In this document: piece after piece, positions 44,409-58,300 of the stretch | How positions within the stretch are numbered: position 1 is the stretch's first letter | Layout: every line of letters begins with the position of its first letter | Assembly (NCBI GenBank): GCA_033807695.1 | Contig: CM066305.1 | Coordinates: 372,001 to 436,000, forward strand | Origin: Daedaleopsis sinensis | Taxonomy: Eukaryota; Basidiomycota; Agaricomycetes; Polyporales; Polyporaceae | Direction: 5' to 3' | Length of the DNA stretch: 64,000 bases | Program-made: the position numbers and the translations under genes | The notes under the pieces: generated by a model | What the model was told of the DNA's origin: nothing | The model's input: only the letters and a program-made list of their open reading frames with translations | The model's database searches: none

Positions 44409-46326
44409 CTACCCGCCTCTCAAGGCTGCCACCATCTCTCTGAACATCGCCCGCAACCCTACCGGTCCCGGCCGGACTCCACCCTCTCCTCCTCCGCCCC
44501 CCTCGTCGTCTTCTCCAGCAGCGACCAGCCGCCTGTGGCCAGGACCACGTCTCGCGCGCTCCTCCAGCCCCCGGAGGATGTCCTCGCCAGCGTCCCGGTA
44601 CGCACGCTCCAGTTCCGCCGCACGCATGTAATACGCGCGACGGACGGCGTACGGGGCCAGGCCGTTGTACTTCCGTACGAGCGCGTTCACCTCCTCCAAC
44701 GCCGTTTCGTGGTACGAGCGCTCTTTGGCCTCCCACTCCGCATCCCGCATCGCGGTCACGTCCGCGAGCGTGAGCTTCGGAAGGAGGGACGCGGGGTGCA
44801 GAGCCGTGAGTGTGCGGATGGCACGGCGTGCCCACGCTTGCCTGAGCACATCGCGGAAGGTGTTGATGGCGGTGTCGAGTTCTGAAGACGTGTTAGTGAG
44901 GCATAAGCACGGGGGACTAGGAAACTCGAAACTGTTTTCGTCAGTGTGGTAAATGCCCCTTTACAACCTTTCCTCTGCCAAGAGAGGCTTCGAAGGAGGC
45001 GTCCTGATACCTTCCAGAGGTGAGCAAACGATCCGGGAGTCATTGCAATGAAATGGCCTCGGTGGGTTTTGCTATGCATGACCTCCACTCGACCACTACA
45101 ACTGCGTCCGATTTCACACGCCTGCACGATGGGCGCAATAGCAACCCGCGCGATCACATCGAGGTACAAGGCCACAATGCATAGGGCCAGGATGACTTTC
45201 TCGCGCATATGCATATGTGGACTTGCATGCCCATTTGCGAGCGAAGACGGTCGATACGGTACTGCAACTTAACATGTGCGGTGCTTCCACGGACGCTGTA
45301 TGATTGACCAATGACGGACGAGACAGACGTACCTCCTTGAATCTCCACCCAAGGTGGTGCAGCACCCTGCCGCTGCACGATGCGGTTCATGAGGAACTCC
45401 TCCCGGCCAATGAACGGATTCTTGTCCTCTGTCGTGCGAGCGATAGGCTGCCCCCGGCCCTTCACGTTGTTGAAGTGCCCGGCCAGCCTAGCTTTCTGTG
45501 GGCGGCGGGCGCCGTGAGTGCTCGGATTTCCACAGCTGCAGTGGCACGCACCTCTATCCGGTCCTCGACCAAGTTCGCCCACCCTTTCAGCGACACCGGG
45601 TTCGGTCTTCTAAACTGCTCGGCGGCGGAGGTGGAAGCAGCGCCTTTGATGCCCAGCCGGTAGTCGAGGGTAGACTCCCGCGCCTGCGAGAGCCGGACCC
45701 CCTGCTGCATCCGCTTCCTCTTGTCCTTCTCCGCTCTTTTCGCCTTCTCGTCCAGCGGGAGGGGGGACGGGTCGAGCCGCTTCGGGGGAGGGATATTGCC
45801 GTACCGCACGCTCGACGTCGCGTGCGAGGGGACGTTGAACGTCGTGTGCCACGGCTGATGTCCGGGTATGCCAGGCAGGATCGGCTCTCCTGGGACGTAT
45901 TTACGCACCGTCAACTCCCCCCTCTCTGTACTCGTGTGCGTCTCCGCGCTCGGTCCGCGTACAGAGGCCCTTTCCTCGGAGGTAGCGGGGCTGGTGCGAA
46001 CCTGGGGTGGAGCCCGTTTGAGCTTGTCGTCGGCACTGCGGACGGGTCCACCTCAGAGAGGCTTGTACTTGTCGACGAGCATGCGTAGCACGGCGTGCTG
46101 TATAGGCTCGTCTCCCGTCCAGTACTCGTCTTTGCTCTCGAGCATAGACACAACAGAGGACTTGCGGGCCTCTGCCTCGCCCTCTGTCTCCTCGCGGGCA
46201 GCATCCTCGAACAGCTTAGAGCTCGCCGAGTGGTCACGTCCGGACGAGTCGTGGGCATAGCGTCGTAAGTGTACGAGACATCGAGAAGAGTTTGGAAGAG
46301 CGAGAGCACGGGAGCGTACGATGGGG
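44409..46326 (-). pseudogene. DUF1992 (DNAJC28-like) gene, copy 2, nonsense codon
   Basis: The domain exons are open and nearly identical to those of the other copies. Exon 1 has an in-frame TGA at 46053-46055, where copies 1 and 4 have CGA (Arg in the KPLRGGP context). This is a C-to-T change at a CpG on the coding strand. The 5' end has the same start-decoupling 20-nt difference as copy 1. Intron 2 (about 44885-45330) is some 445 nt of unrelated sequence, compared with about 60 nt in copies 1 and 4, but still has a GTACGT donor and CAG acceptor. A three-codon difference near 45640 (AASTSAAEQF) also marks this type. The protein would be truncated well before the DUF1992 domain. Confidence 0.75.
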
Positions 46327-46389
46327 CCTGATGGGGCTCAGTCAGGCTCATGCAAGTCGAAGACAAACTGCATTTGGTTCGAGGCACCC

Positions 46390-49300
46390 GACATGCAGTG
46401 AGTACCGTCACGGTCACACGCTACCTCCGCCTGTCTCCCATCCGCCACGAAATCTCCATTCTCGCGTACTCCTTGAATGGAGTTACTGTGTATTGCAAGG
46501 CTGTAGTAGTATGCTTACCGTACAGATGATGTACTACTAGTACTACAGCCCGTACATAGCATTCAGCTCGCAATGACTGTCCGAGGCGCATCATCTCGGA
46601 CACTTACCACCCGGCCCCGCGTATCTGTTTGTACCATCACCCTTCACCATCGGCCCCCGGACATTGCTCTGCACGAAACTACGTCTACCAGATACGCTAC
46701 ACACTAGAAGAACGGACTATTCGCGTGACGCACCGGACTGTCTCCCCGTGACCGAGCCGGATGTACCGACATTATGTGCAGCACAGCTTGCAATGCACCT
46801 GGCTCCAAGTAAACACACGCGCAAGTCATGCAGCGCTGTCTGGGTAAATCAACGTGAGCATCCACACATGGAACGACGAGAATAGGATGTACGTACGCAC
46901 AGTGCACACAATGGCTCCACTGCACAGGTACGATCTAGCGCAAATTCGGCAAGTTCGCTTTCAAATTACTATCCCTGTACGGAGGCATGCGTCGAGACGT
47001 ACCATGTATACACACGCTTCACAACGTAGTCGACCAAGTCAAATTGACGCGCCCCTGAGAATGCTGAGAGCATGGTCAAAATCATTCAGTAAGTATCAGT
47101 GGTGCATAGGCTCGCAGTCGACGTACAACGTACCGTGCACTGGCGGCGTATAAGTAAGTTGCGAGCGGCGGTAGACGCATCCGAGAGCATGGCAAACGCG
47201 TCACCGTGCCGCCTGCATCCTAGAGAGGGAGGGACTGTGAGAGATGGGAACGAGAGAGGGAGGGAATGTTGAAGGACATACAATGTTCTGCACACTTTAT
47301 ACAGCTCGGCGTGGTCCGTGCGCAACATCGTCCCCAACGGAATTCTGTGTGGGGTCGTCCGAGCCTCGGACGAGGGTGCTGATTACGGAGTGCGCTGGCC
47401 ATACGCGATGTACTTGGCCGCGCTTGGCCGGATCTCTACGCGGGTGGCTAAATACTAGTCTAATTCGGGCGGCGAGTGTCCAGACGACGGTTGCGTACAT
47501 TGTGAGACGAGGCCGTTTGCAATATTGAGGTTGATGCGGGTTGATTCATACAATCTCGCAGCCTGGAATCTAGCTAGATGGCGGTCTAAGTGAGAAGTGC
47601 CTTTACCAAGGACTCACCGAGTCCCATTCACGACGAGGAAGCCTGATCAGTCGTGCTTGAACCGTGAACAGACAGCGAGTGTGGGCTCACGGGAATGGAA
47701 TTTGCACGGCCGGCCAGACGTCGCCTTGAGACGAGTTCCCGGGCCGTGTGTTTCTGGTGTGGAACCATCCGTTCGGATTGTCCGGACAGCGGCTGTGTGC
47801 TCATGCGGAACGGTATGTGCGCGACCAGACGTCGGTTAGTTCAGGGAACGCGGCGCCCTTGTCGCTAGACAACCTTAGCCCATAGGTACCATCAGGTCAT
47901 GATCACTGCTTGACGTACCTCTCGCTCAGGGTCGAATTCGCGAGTCACATCGTCAGACTCGTCTTGGTCCACTGCTCAAAGTCTGAAGCATGCTCAGAGT
48001 GTGGGGCTGAACTCCTTGAACGCCCTGATGAATTGCTAAGCTCGTCGAGGGAGATCAACTACACTACAGACTTGACAAGGATGCGGATGGGTTCAGGGTA
48101 AGTAGAAGTCGAGAACACACCTTCAACACCGTCTAGCCGACATGTAATTAGTCGCGGAGATGGATGTAAGCGTAATCGGTTGCGGATCGCGGAGATGATA
48201 GTGAGACAGAGGCAGTACGTCCGTCTTCTGGCTGGAGCCTGGTCGCCGTGCCGACATATCCTCCTCAATCGTGAGCTCTGCGAAATGGTCGAGAATGAGT
48301 ATTAGTAACACATTGCACACGTTGGAGCGTACACAAGTCACCTGCAAAGTACTGCTGAGAGTACGAAAGCGGGATGGAGTGGTTGTGGACGGCACAGCCA
48401 GCGGCGATATGATCTCGGGAGCTGCTTAGACCCTACAGTAGAGAGATGGGATCTCTCCGAAAGCGTGGAAGCGGTCGATCGGAGGTGGTGTGGTCTTGAC
48501 CGCGTCGGAGTCGCGTCCAGAACGCAGCGTCGAACCACTCCTGCTTCTTACCAGGATACTTGTCAGCGCCGTGCGTAGACAGTAGCATGACCGGAGTCAG
48601 TAGAGCCTCACGCGCATCTGAACGCTCTGGCCGACACTCAGCTGCACCCAGGCACGGGGCACGTCGAAAGAGGGCGGGCCACTTGCTTTCAACCGAGAGT
48701 TCTAGAAGTGCACCTCTTGCCACATCGCGTCGCTTCTTAACCGCAAGGGTCGCACATATCTCAGCCGCGGACCTGACCGCTCGGTTGTGCCCCACACCTC
48801 ATAGAAGACGGTTTATGTGCCTTCATTGTGTACGTTCCACCTAGAGAAAAGAGCGAAGTCGGGTGAGTAAGACTCAGAGTTGGCTAGATGAACGCGTTCA
48901 GGAGTCCCTCACGAGTCGCGATTGCAGCAACGAGTCCCATGCGGCGGCCGGGAACCTGCTACGTACATGTATCCACTGGTACCGTCGCCAGAGACAAGCA
49001 GGCGACGGACACTTAAGCGAGAACGACCCTGCATTTGTGCAAATTGGCTCGGAAGCGAAAATGTGGTTTTAACTTTAACTACGACCGCATCCACGGAATC
49101 CGCACAGATGGGGAGTCTGAACGGTGAACAACTCATTGTGGGTCTGCAAAGCAGGGACTGTCAATGCACGCATGCGACAGTGCAGGCACGCGGCGCTGCG
49201 AGAACGAACGGGGGCGAGGGAGGGACGTACCGTGAGGAGCGTTGCCGAGAATGTTTGAAGATCTGCAACGAGATCTGGGGTGAGTCAACGGACACATTCA

Positions 49301-52300
49301 CACATTAGCCCCCTTACGCGTGATGTGTGACGAGTCTGCGTGGGTCTGAGACCTCACGACGTGTAGCCTTGCCTTGCACACTTACCCCACCACAGCCCGT
49401 TCTCCACCTCCCCCGACGGGAGCCGCACCCGCCGCTCTCGATGTCCACCCGCCGTCCACTCCAGCTCGTGTTCCACACCGCCGCTCGTCGACCTTGTATC
49501 TCGCCGCAGAACGGTACGTGCTCGAGCAAACGACAGATGCATCGTACTCACCTGAATGTCACCAGCACGCCACTCGGTACGACAAACTCGCCCATGCGTT
49601 CAGCGCGTCTGTAGACGCAGGAGGATCCGACTCACCATCGCGAACGCAGATGCTGAGGGCCCGCTCGAAGCGACCAGCGACGGTGCGTGACACGTCGTTT
49701 TCCCATCCGTACTCCGGTCCGAGTCTCGGTCGCGTCGCGTCGCGAGCACGACTGGTGAGCACGAGGAATGCTCCAGACATGTCCCCGGCACGTGTATTTG
49801 CAGTCGTCAAAGTACGGCGACGTGCCCAGCGGTGGTTGTTGGCGGGCATTTGACGGAGCGGCTGCTGAGTCGTTCCCGGCGGGTTTGGCGGTACGAACTG
49901 GCTGTGTATGGTACGTGTCGGCGAGAGGCCGTGCCTGGAGCGGACGCGCGCAGCGGGGACCTACCTGGGTAGCTGCTCAGTTCTCCTCGCAGTCCGAGCC
50001 TGCAGAACTCCGCAGGGATGATCGCGGTCCTCCCGGAACCGCGTACTCGGCCATGATCCGGCTCACCACGCACGCTCGGCCATAGTGCTCCAGAGGCGCG
50101 TGCGAGCCGTCGCCGCTGTGCGGCGACTCAGCTCTCGTCCGCTGTCGTGTCAGCGCGACGACTTTCTCGCGTGATGCCCGCCGGAAAAGTGCCTCCCGAA
50201 CTCGCTCACCGAGTTCATGGTACGTGCTGGTGGCCCGTCCCTGCAGAACTCCGCAGGGATGATGGCGGTCTTCCCGGGGCCGCGCACACGGCCGTTGTCT
50301 GGCGCACCCCGCACGCTCTGCATATGCTGACAGAGCGCGAGAGGTGCTTCAGAGGTGAGAACAAGTTGTTGTCGCTGTGTGACGACTCAGTTCTCATACA
50401 CGTGCCTTCCGAGCTCACTCATACACTGTCATATCAGTGAGAGCACGTACCGTAGACGGTGCCCGACGGCACCCGACGAGTTCACGGTACGTGCTCGCGG
50501 CCCGTCCCTGCAGAACTCCGCAGGGATGATCGCGGTCTTCCCGGAACCGCGCCCTCGGCCGCACGCACGCCCGGCACGGTGCTCCAAGGCGAGTGCGAGC
50601 TGTCGCCGCTGTGCGGCGACTCAGCTCTCGTCCGCTGCGTGTCAGCGAGATGAATACGAGCAGAACGAGGCGCTCGCGTGAACCCTGGAGCGGAATCGTC
50701 GTGAGCGCCGCCCGGTCGAGACGGGCTTCCGAACTGCGCTCACACTGGCAGTAGTCCGCGGTACCATGCTCGTGGCCGGACTCGAGGACGACTCCGGCGC
50801 ACTCGTCCGCCGTTGCTCGATGCTCTGGCGCACCCCGCACGCTCTGAGTTTGTCGGCAGAGCGTGAGAGGTGCGGCGGCTTGTGCGATGCGCACGGTACA
50901 TCGCTTGTCACATGGTAACGTACCTGGTGCGAGTCGGTACGATACGAGACGTCGAGGATCAGCGGACGCGCCGGGAGCAGTGGTGCCCGAGGGAGACGCG
51001 TGCAGGGATGATCGCGGTCTTCTCCGCAGGCGGCACCATGCACTCGGCTGTTGTCCGAGAGTTTGTGTTACCCGCTGGCATCCGTGAATGGCGGGCATCG
51101 TCTCGGATGACGTCCCGGGGACTTACTTGTGACGTGCACGCGAGCCGGTTGTCTGCTGCGCATGTATTCCGCGTACCTCGCGGACGAGATGCGCGGGATA
51201 CACGCGTGGGTGAAAGGGCCCAGAACAGAACGAACTCACCTGATATGCTAGCAGATGGACGACGGCGGCGCAAAGGCGTCACGGGTCAAGGGGAAGCTCA
51301 CCGGTACATGCTGAATTGCAGGGTCGAGGTCGCGGGCGGGAGAGCGAAGAGAGAGGAGAGAGGTAGCGGACGTCGGGGGGAGATGTTCACGGTACGTGCT
51401 TATTGCCGCGGATTGTGCGTTCCAAGCGTCCCAACCGAGGCTGCCGTCCGGCAGACTGTCGTGGGGCAGAGTGGAAAGGTGGATGGAGGAGTAACTCACT
51501 GGTGCGTGTCTGTGCTGTACCTGGCATCGTTCCCATCCAAGTCCTCCTACGGCTTTGCGCAAGTCCAATCGCCGGCCGCTACGTTCGAGGTGAATCCGGG
51601 GTGGACGAAGGTGGAGGGAAGTCGGCGGGCTGGGCTTGGGAGATCGGGCGGCGCGCATTGACTACACGGGTGAGTCCACGATTTGAAGTTCGAGACTTAC
51701 CGCATATTTACCACATGATATCGCTATGCTAACAAGAGGCGGAGGAGAGGCCGAGCGGGCGGTGGTGGTCGCAAGTCAAGGAGGATGGCTGAATAGGCGC
51801 CCGCTCCGAAACTGGCGCATAGGAGCCGTCGGTACGCGTCCCACTTGCCGCATTGATGTCTGTTGCGCGTTCCCAGCGTCCCAAAATAGGCTGCAGTCCG
51901 GCCTGTCGTATCGCGGAGCGGATGTCGGCTTGGACTGGTGGTCGGAAGAGCGGGAGGGACTGACAGGTGCGTGTCAGCGTCGCTCTCGCGTGTCTGCAGT
52001 GTCAGTACTTCGGTAGACGTCGTGGAGGGCCTGTATGTCATTTCGTGCGGCGAGAAGACGGCGGGAAGAGGAGTCGCCGGGGGGATGGTGGTGGTCGGAG
52101 TCAAGGAGGACGGCAGATTAGGCGCCCGCTCAGAGTGCGCGAAGAGGAGACGTGTGCGGAGGATTCAGGCGGGGAGATCGGGGACGGGGTGCGGGTGCGG
52201 GAAGGTGCAAGTAGTGTAGACGTTCTGTGCGTAGAGTACGAGAAAATGCAGACGGAGAACTGGAACTCACCGAGTGCGAGAGTCGAATGGGCCCAGCATA

Positions 52301-52682
52301 ACGGCGCCCGCTCCTGTACACCCTTAGGTCCCAGAATACGTGCTATCACACGCAATCCAGACGGTACAGTTGCGTGCGCGAGGATGCGGGACGGGTACGC
52401 GGGGGGTACGCGACGGGTACGCGAGGGAGGGACGCCGGAGCCGCGAGAGGGCGTGGCGGCGCAGAAGACAGCGCTGGAATGCGCGGGTCGAGGGCACGTC
52501 GAGAACCTGGTGCTTGGGTGCAGATGCGAACGTCGACAAGAAGGCAAGAGCGAGGAAGCTGGCGCAAGACGTGCGTCGACGTCTGTCGCAGGTGGCGCGC
52601 ACGATCGGCAAACGGGGCGCGATCGGGCGTCTCTGGGTGGAGACGCGTTCAGCGAGAGACGAGGGCTGCCCCGACGATCCAG
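46390..52682. repeat. Array spacer, copy 2
   Basis: This spacer is about 6.29 kb, a near-exact copy of 37435-43739 and 55333-61626. The coding-like segment is at 48433-49849, with a single-base deletion near 49014 that breaks the frame found in the other two copies. Confidence 0.8.
48433..49849 (-). other. Coding-like segment in spacer copy 2, frameshifted
   Basis: This is the counterpart of 39481-40905. One base is lost near 49014, so the exon reading SLPSQFAQMQGRSRL continues in another frame. The other pieces are as in spacer copy 1. Confidence 0.3.
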
Positions 52683-53351
52683 TTTATACGAAGATGAGAT
52701 GGCGCGGCAGGCATTCGCCTTCGCTTGCTCGCGCGAGGCAGCCACGAGGCCGCGTCCCGTGCGGAGGCTCGCGCATCGGGCAGCACCGTTGTACTTCCTC
52801 CCTTCCCGCTGCCTCCCTGCCCTTCTGCTATTGTCTTCCGGACGCCCACCTCCGTGCGCATCGAGCGCGTCGGCGAGCGACACGTATTGCGGGCCGCGCG
52901 CAACGGCCGCGAGGGCATTTTTGTTTGCGCACAGTGTTTGCACACTGCCAAGTCCGCGAGAGAAAGGCCCAGAAAGGGCACCCCCGCGGCGTCTGCGCGA
53001 AAGGTCCCGTCAGAGTACGCACTGAAACCGCGCGGCATCAGACCATATCGGCCGAGGCAGCGTGCAGAGGGCGATGATCAATGGAAGACGACCTGAGGAG
53101 TCGCCGGCCAGCGACACGGTCAACGTGCGCGACACGAGCCATGTCATCGAAAGTACGTTGAGCACGCGTGTAGTCCACAGCGTGGCATTCAACATGGTAT
53201 AGAGGGTCGCACAGTCTAATCTACACTTCCTGGGGATGCTATTGATACAAGTGCATCACCTTGCCATCTCCGAGCGGTCTACAAAAGACGTCAGAAGTCA
53301 CCCCCCCAAACGTGTGGACACCACGCCGCGAAGGCGTCCACACACACCGGC

Positions 53352-55269
53352 CTACCCGCCTCTCAAGGCTGCCACCATCTCTCTGAACATCGCCCGCAAC
53401 CCTACCGGTCCCGGCCGGACTCCACCCTCTCCTCCTCCGCCCCCCTCGTCGTCTTCTCCAGCAGCGACCAGCCGCCTGTGGCCAGGACCACGTCTCGCGC
53501 GCTCCTCCAGCCCCCGGAGGATGTCCTCGCCAGCGTCCCGGTACGCACGCTCCAGTTCCGCCGCACGCATGTAATACGCGCGACGGACGGCGTACGGGGC
53601 CAGGCCGTTGTACTTCCGTACGAGGGCGTTCACCTCCTCCAACGCCGTTTCGTGGTACGAGCGCTCTTTGGCCTCCCACTCCGCATCCCGCATCGCGGTC
53701 ACGTCCGCGAGCGTGAGCTTCGGAAGGAGGGACGCGGGGTGCAGAGCCGTGAGTGTGCGGATGGCACGGCGTGCCCACGCTTGCCTGAGCACATCGCGGA
53801 AGGTGTTGATGGCGGTGTCGAGTTCTGAAGACGTGTTAGTGAGGCATAAGCACGGGGGACTAGGAAACTCGAAACTGTTTTCGTCAGTGTGGTAAATGCC
53901 CCTTTACAACCTTTCCTCTGCCAAGAGAGGCTTCGAAGGAGGCGTCCTGATACCTTCCAGAGGTGAGCAAACGATCCGGGAGTCATTGCAATGAAATGGC
54001 CTCGGTGGGTTTTGCTATGCATGACCTCCACTCGACCACTACAACTGCGTCCGATTTCACACGCCTGCACGATGGGCGCAATAGCAACCCGCGCGATCAC
54101 ATCGAGGTACAAGGCCACAATGCATAGGGCCAGGATGACTTTCTCGCGCATATGCATATGTGGACTTGCATGCCCATTTGCGAGCGAAGACGGTCGATAC
54201 GGTACTGCAACTTAACATGTGCGGTGCTTCCACGGACGCTGTATGATTGACCAATGACGGACGAGACAGACGTACCTCCTTGAATCTCCACCCAAGGTGG
54301 TGCAGCACCCTGCCGCTGCACGATGCGGTTCATGAGGAACTCCTCCCGGCCAATGAACGGATTCTTGTCCTCTGTCGTGCGAGCGATAGGCTGCCCCCGG
54401 CCCTTCACGTTGTTGAAGTGCCCGGCCAGCCTAGCTTTCTGTGGGCGGCGGGCGCCGTGAGTGCTCGGATTTCCACAGCTGCAGTGGCACGCACCTCTAT
54501 CCGGTCCTCGACCAAGTTCGCCCACCCTTTCAGCGACACCGGGTTCGGTCTTCTAAACTGCTCGGCGGCGGAGGTGGAAGCAGCGCCTTTGATGCCCAGC
54601 CGGTAGTCGAGGGTAGACTCCCGCGCCTGCGAGAGCCGGACCCCCTGCTGCATCCGCTTCCTCTTGTCCTTCTCCGCTCTTTTCGCCTTCTCGTCCAGCG
54701 GGAGGGGGGACGGGTCGAGCCGCTTCGGGGGAGGGATATTGCCGTACCGCACGCTCGACGTCGCGTGCGAGGGGACGTTGAACGTCGTGTGCCACGGCTG
54801 ATGTCCGGGTATGCCAGGCAGGATCGGCTCTCCTGGGACGTATTTACGCACCGTCAACTCCCCCCTCTCTGTACTCGTGTGCGTCTCCGCGCTCGGTCCG
54901 CGTACAGAGGCCCTTTCCTCGGAGGTAGCGGGGCTGGTGCGAACCTGGGGTGGAGCCCGTTTGAGCTTGTCGTCGGCACTGCGGACGGGTCCACCTCAGA
55001 GAGGCTTGTACTTGTCGACGAGCATGCGTAGCACGGCGTGCTGTATAGGCTCGTCTCCCGTCCAGTACTCGTCTTTGCTCTCGAGCATAGACACAACAGA
55101 GGACTTGCGGGCCTCTGCCTCGCCCTCTGTCTCCTCGCGGGCAGCATCCTCGAACAGCTTAGAGCTCGCCGAGTGGTCACGTCCGGACGAGTCGTGGGCA
55201 TAGCGTCGTAAGTGTACGAGACATCGAGAAGAGTTTGGAAGAGCGAGAGCACGGGAGCGTACGATGGGG
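53352..55269 (-). pseudogene. DUF1992 (DNAJC28-like) gene, copy 3, nonsense codon
   Basis: This is almost identical to copy 2. It has the same in-frame TGA at 54996-54998, the same replaced intron 2 (about 53828-54273), the same AASTSAAEQF variant and the same decoupled start. Shared defects show that copies 2 and 3 come from one already broken copy. The DUF1992 exons remain open, which fits recent duplication. Confidence 0.75.
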
Positions 55270-55332
55270 CCTGATGGGGCTCAGTCAGGCTCATGCAAGT
55301 CGAAGACAAACTGCATTTGGTTCGAGGCACCC

Positions 55333-58300
55333 GACATGCAGTGAGTACCGTCACGGTCACACGCTACCTCCGCCTGTCTCCCATCCGCCACGAAATCTCC
55401 ATTCTCGCGTACTCCTTGAATGGAGTTACTGTGTATTGCAAGGCTGTAGTAGTATGCTTACCGTACAGATGATGTACTACTAGTACTACAGCCCGTACAT
55501 AGCATTCAGCTCGCAATGACTGTCCGAGGCGCATCATCTCGGACACTTACCACCCGGCCCCGCGTATCTGTTTGTACCATCACCCTTCACCATCGGCCCC
55601 CGGACATTGCTCTGCACGAAACTACGTCTACCAGATACGCTACACACTAGAAGAACGGACTATTCGCGTGACGCACCGGACTGTCTCCCCGTGACCGAGC
55701 CGGATGTACCGACATTATGTGCAGCACAGCTTGCAATGCACCTGGCTCCAAGTAAACACACGCGCAAGTCATGCAGCGCTGTCTGGGTAAATCAACGTGA
55801 GCATCCACACATGGAACGACGAGAATAGGATGTACGTACGCACAGTGCACACAATGGCTCCACTGCACAGGTACGATCTAGCGCAAATTCGGCAAGTTCG
55901 CTTTCAAATTACTATCCCTGTACGGAGGCATGCGTCGAGACGTACCATGTATACACACGCTTCACAACGTAGTCGACCAAGTCAAATTGACGCGCCCCTG
56001 AGAATGCTGAGAGCATGGTCAAAATCATTCAGTAAGTATCAGTGGTGCATAGGCTCGCAGTCGACGTACAACGTACCGTGCACTGGCGGCGTATAAGTAA
56101 GTTGCGAGCGGCGGTAGACGCATCCGAGAGCATGGCAAACGCGTCACCGTGCCGCCTGCATCCTAGAGAGGGAGGGACTGTGAGAGATGGGAACGAGAGA
56201 GGGAGGGAATGTTGAAGGACATACAATGTTCTGCACACTTTATACAGCTCGGCGTGGTCCGTGCGCAACATCGTCCCCAACGGAATTCTGTGTGGGGTCG
56301 TCCGAGCCTCGGACGAGGGTGCTGATTACGGAGTGCGCTGGCCATACGCGATGTACTTGGCCGCGCTTGGCCGGATCTCTACGCGGGTGGCTAAATACTA
56401 GTCTAATTCGGGCGGCGAGTGTCCAGACGACGGTTGCGTACATTGTGAGACGAGGCCGTTTGCAATATTGAGGTTGATGCGGGTTGATTCATACAATCTC
56501 GCAGCCTGGAATCTAGCTAGATGGCGGTCTAAGTGAGAAGTGCCTTTACCAAGGACTCACCGAGTCCCATTCACGACGAGGAAGCCTGATCAGTCGTGCT
56601 TGAACCGTGAACAGACAGCGAGTGTGGGCTCACGGGAATGGAATTTGCACGGCCGGCCAGACGTCGCCTTGAGACGAGTTCCCGGGCCGTGTGTTTCTGG
56701 TGTGGAACCATCCGTTCGGATTGTCCGGACAGCGGCTGTGTGCTCATGCGGAACGGTATGTGCGCGACCAGACGTCGGTTAGTTCAGGGAACGCGGCGCC
56801 CTTGTCGCTAGACAACCTTAGCCCATAGGTACCATCAGGTCATGATCACTGCTTGACGTACCTCTCGCTCAGGGTCGAATTCGCGAGTCACATCGTCAGA
56901 CTCGTCTTGGTCCACTGCTCAAAGTCTGAAGCATGCTCAGAGTGTGGGGCTGAACTCCTTGAACGCCCTGATGAATTGCTAAGCTCGTCGAGGGAGATCA
57001 ACTACACTACAGACTTGACAAGGATGCGGATGGGTTCAGGGTAAGTAGAAGTCGAGAACACACCTTCAACACCGTCTAGCCGACATGTAATTAGTCGCGG
57101 AGATGGATGTAAGCGTAATCGGTTGCGGATCGCGGAGATGATAGTGAGACAGAGGCAGTACGTCCGTCTTCTGGCTGGAGCCTGGTCGCCGTGCCGACAT
57201 ATCCTCCTCAATCGTGAGCTCTGCGAAATGGTCGAGAATGAGTATTAGTAACACATTGCACACGTTGGAGCGTACACAAGTCACCTGCAAAGTACTGCTG
57301 AGAGTACGAAAGCGGGATGGAGTGGTTGTGGACGGCACAGCCAGCGGCGATATGATCTCGGGAGCTGCTTAGACCCTACAGTAGAGAGATGGGATCTCTC
57401 CGAAAGCGTGGAAGCGGTCGATCGGAGGTGGTGTGGTCTTGACCGCGTCGGAGTCGCGTCCAGAACGCAGCGTCGAACCACTCCTGCTTCTTACCAGGAT
57501 ACTTGTCAGCGCCGTGCGTAGACAGTAGCATGACCGGAGTCAGTAGAGCCTCACGCGCATCTGAACGCTCTGGCCGACACTCAGCTGCACCCAGGCACGG
57601 GGCACGTCGAAAGAGGGCGGGCCACTTGCTTTCAACCGAGAGTTCTAGAAGTGCACCTCTTACCACATCGCGTCGCTTCTTAACCGCAAGGGTCGCACAT
57701 ATCTCAGCCGCGGACCTGACCGCTCGGTTGTGCCCCACACCTCATAGAAGACGGTTTATGTGCCTTCATTGTGTACGTTCCACCTAGAGAAAAGAGCGAA
57801 GTCGGGTGAGTAAGACTCAGAGTTGGCTAGATGAACGCGTTCAGGAGTCCCTCACGAGTCGCGATTGCAGCAACGAGTCCCATGCGGCGGCCGGGAACCT
57901 GCTACGTACATGTATCCACTGGTACCGTCGCCAGAGACAAGCAGGCGACGGACACTTCAAGCGAGAACGACCCTGCATTTGTGCAAATTGGCTCGGAAGC
58001 GAAAATGTGGTTTTAACTTTAACTACGACCGCATCCACGGAATCCGCACAGATGGGGAGTCTGAACGGTGAACAACTCATTGTGGGTCTGCAAAGCAGGG
58101 ACTGTCAATGCACGCATGCGACAGTGCAGGCACGCGGCGCTGCGAGAACGAACGGGGGCGAGGGAGGGACGTACCGTGAGGAGCGTTGCCGAGAATGTTT
58201 GAAGATCTGCAACGAGATCTGGGGTGAGTCAACGGACACATTCACACATTAGCCCCCTTACGCGTGATGTGTGACGAGTCTGCGTGGGTCTGAGACCTCA

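Larger units (their letters stand above)
43740..52682. repeat. Array unit 2
   Basis: This is a full 8943 bp unit with a gene segment at 43740-46389 and a spacer at 46390-52682. It is one base shorter than unit 3, because a base is missing near 49014 inside the coding-like spacer segment. Confidence 0.88.
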
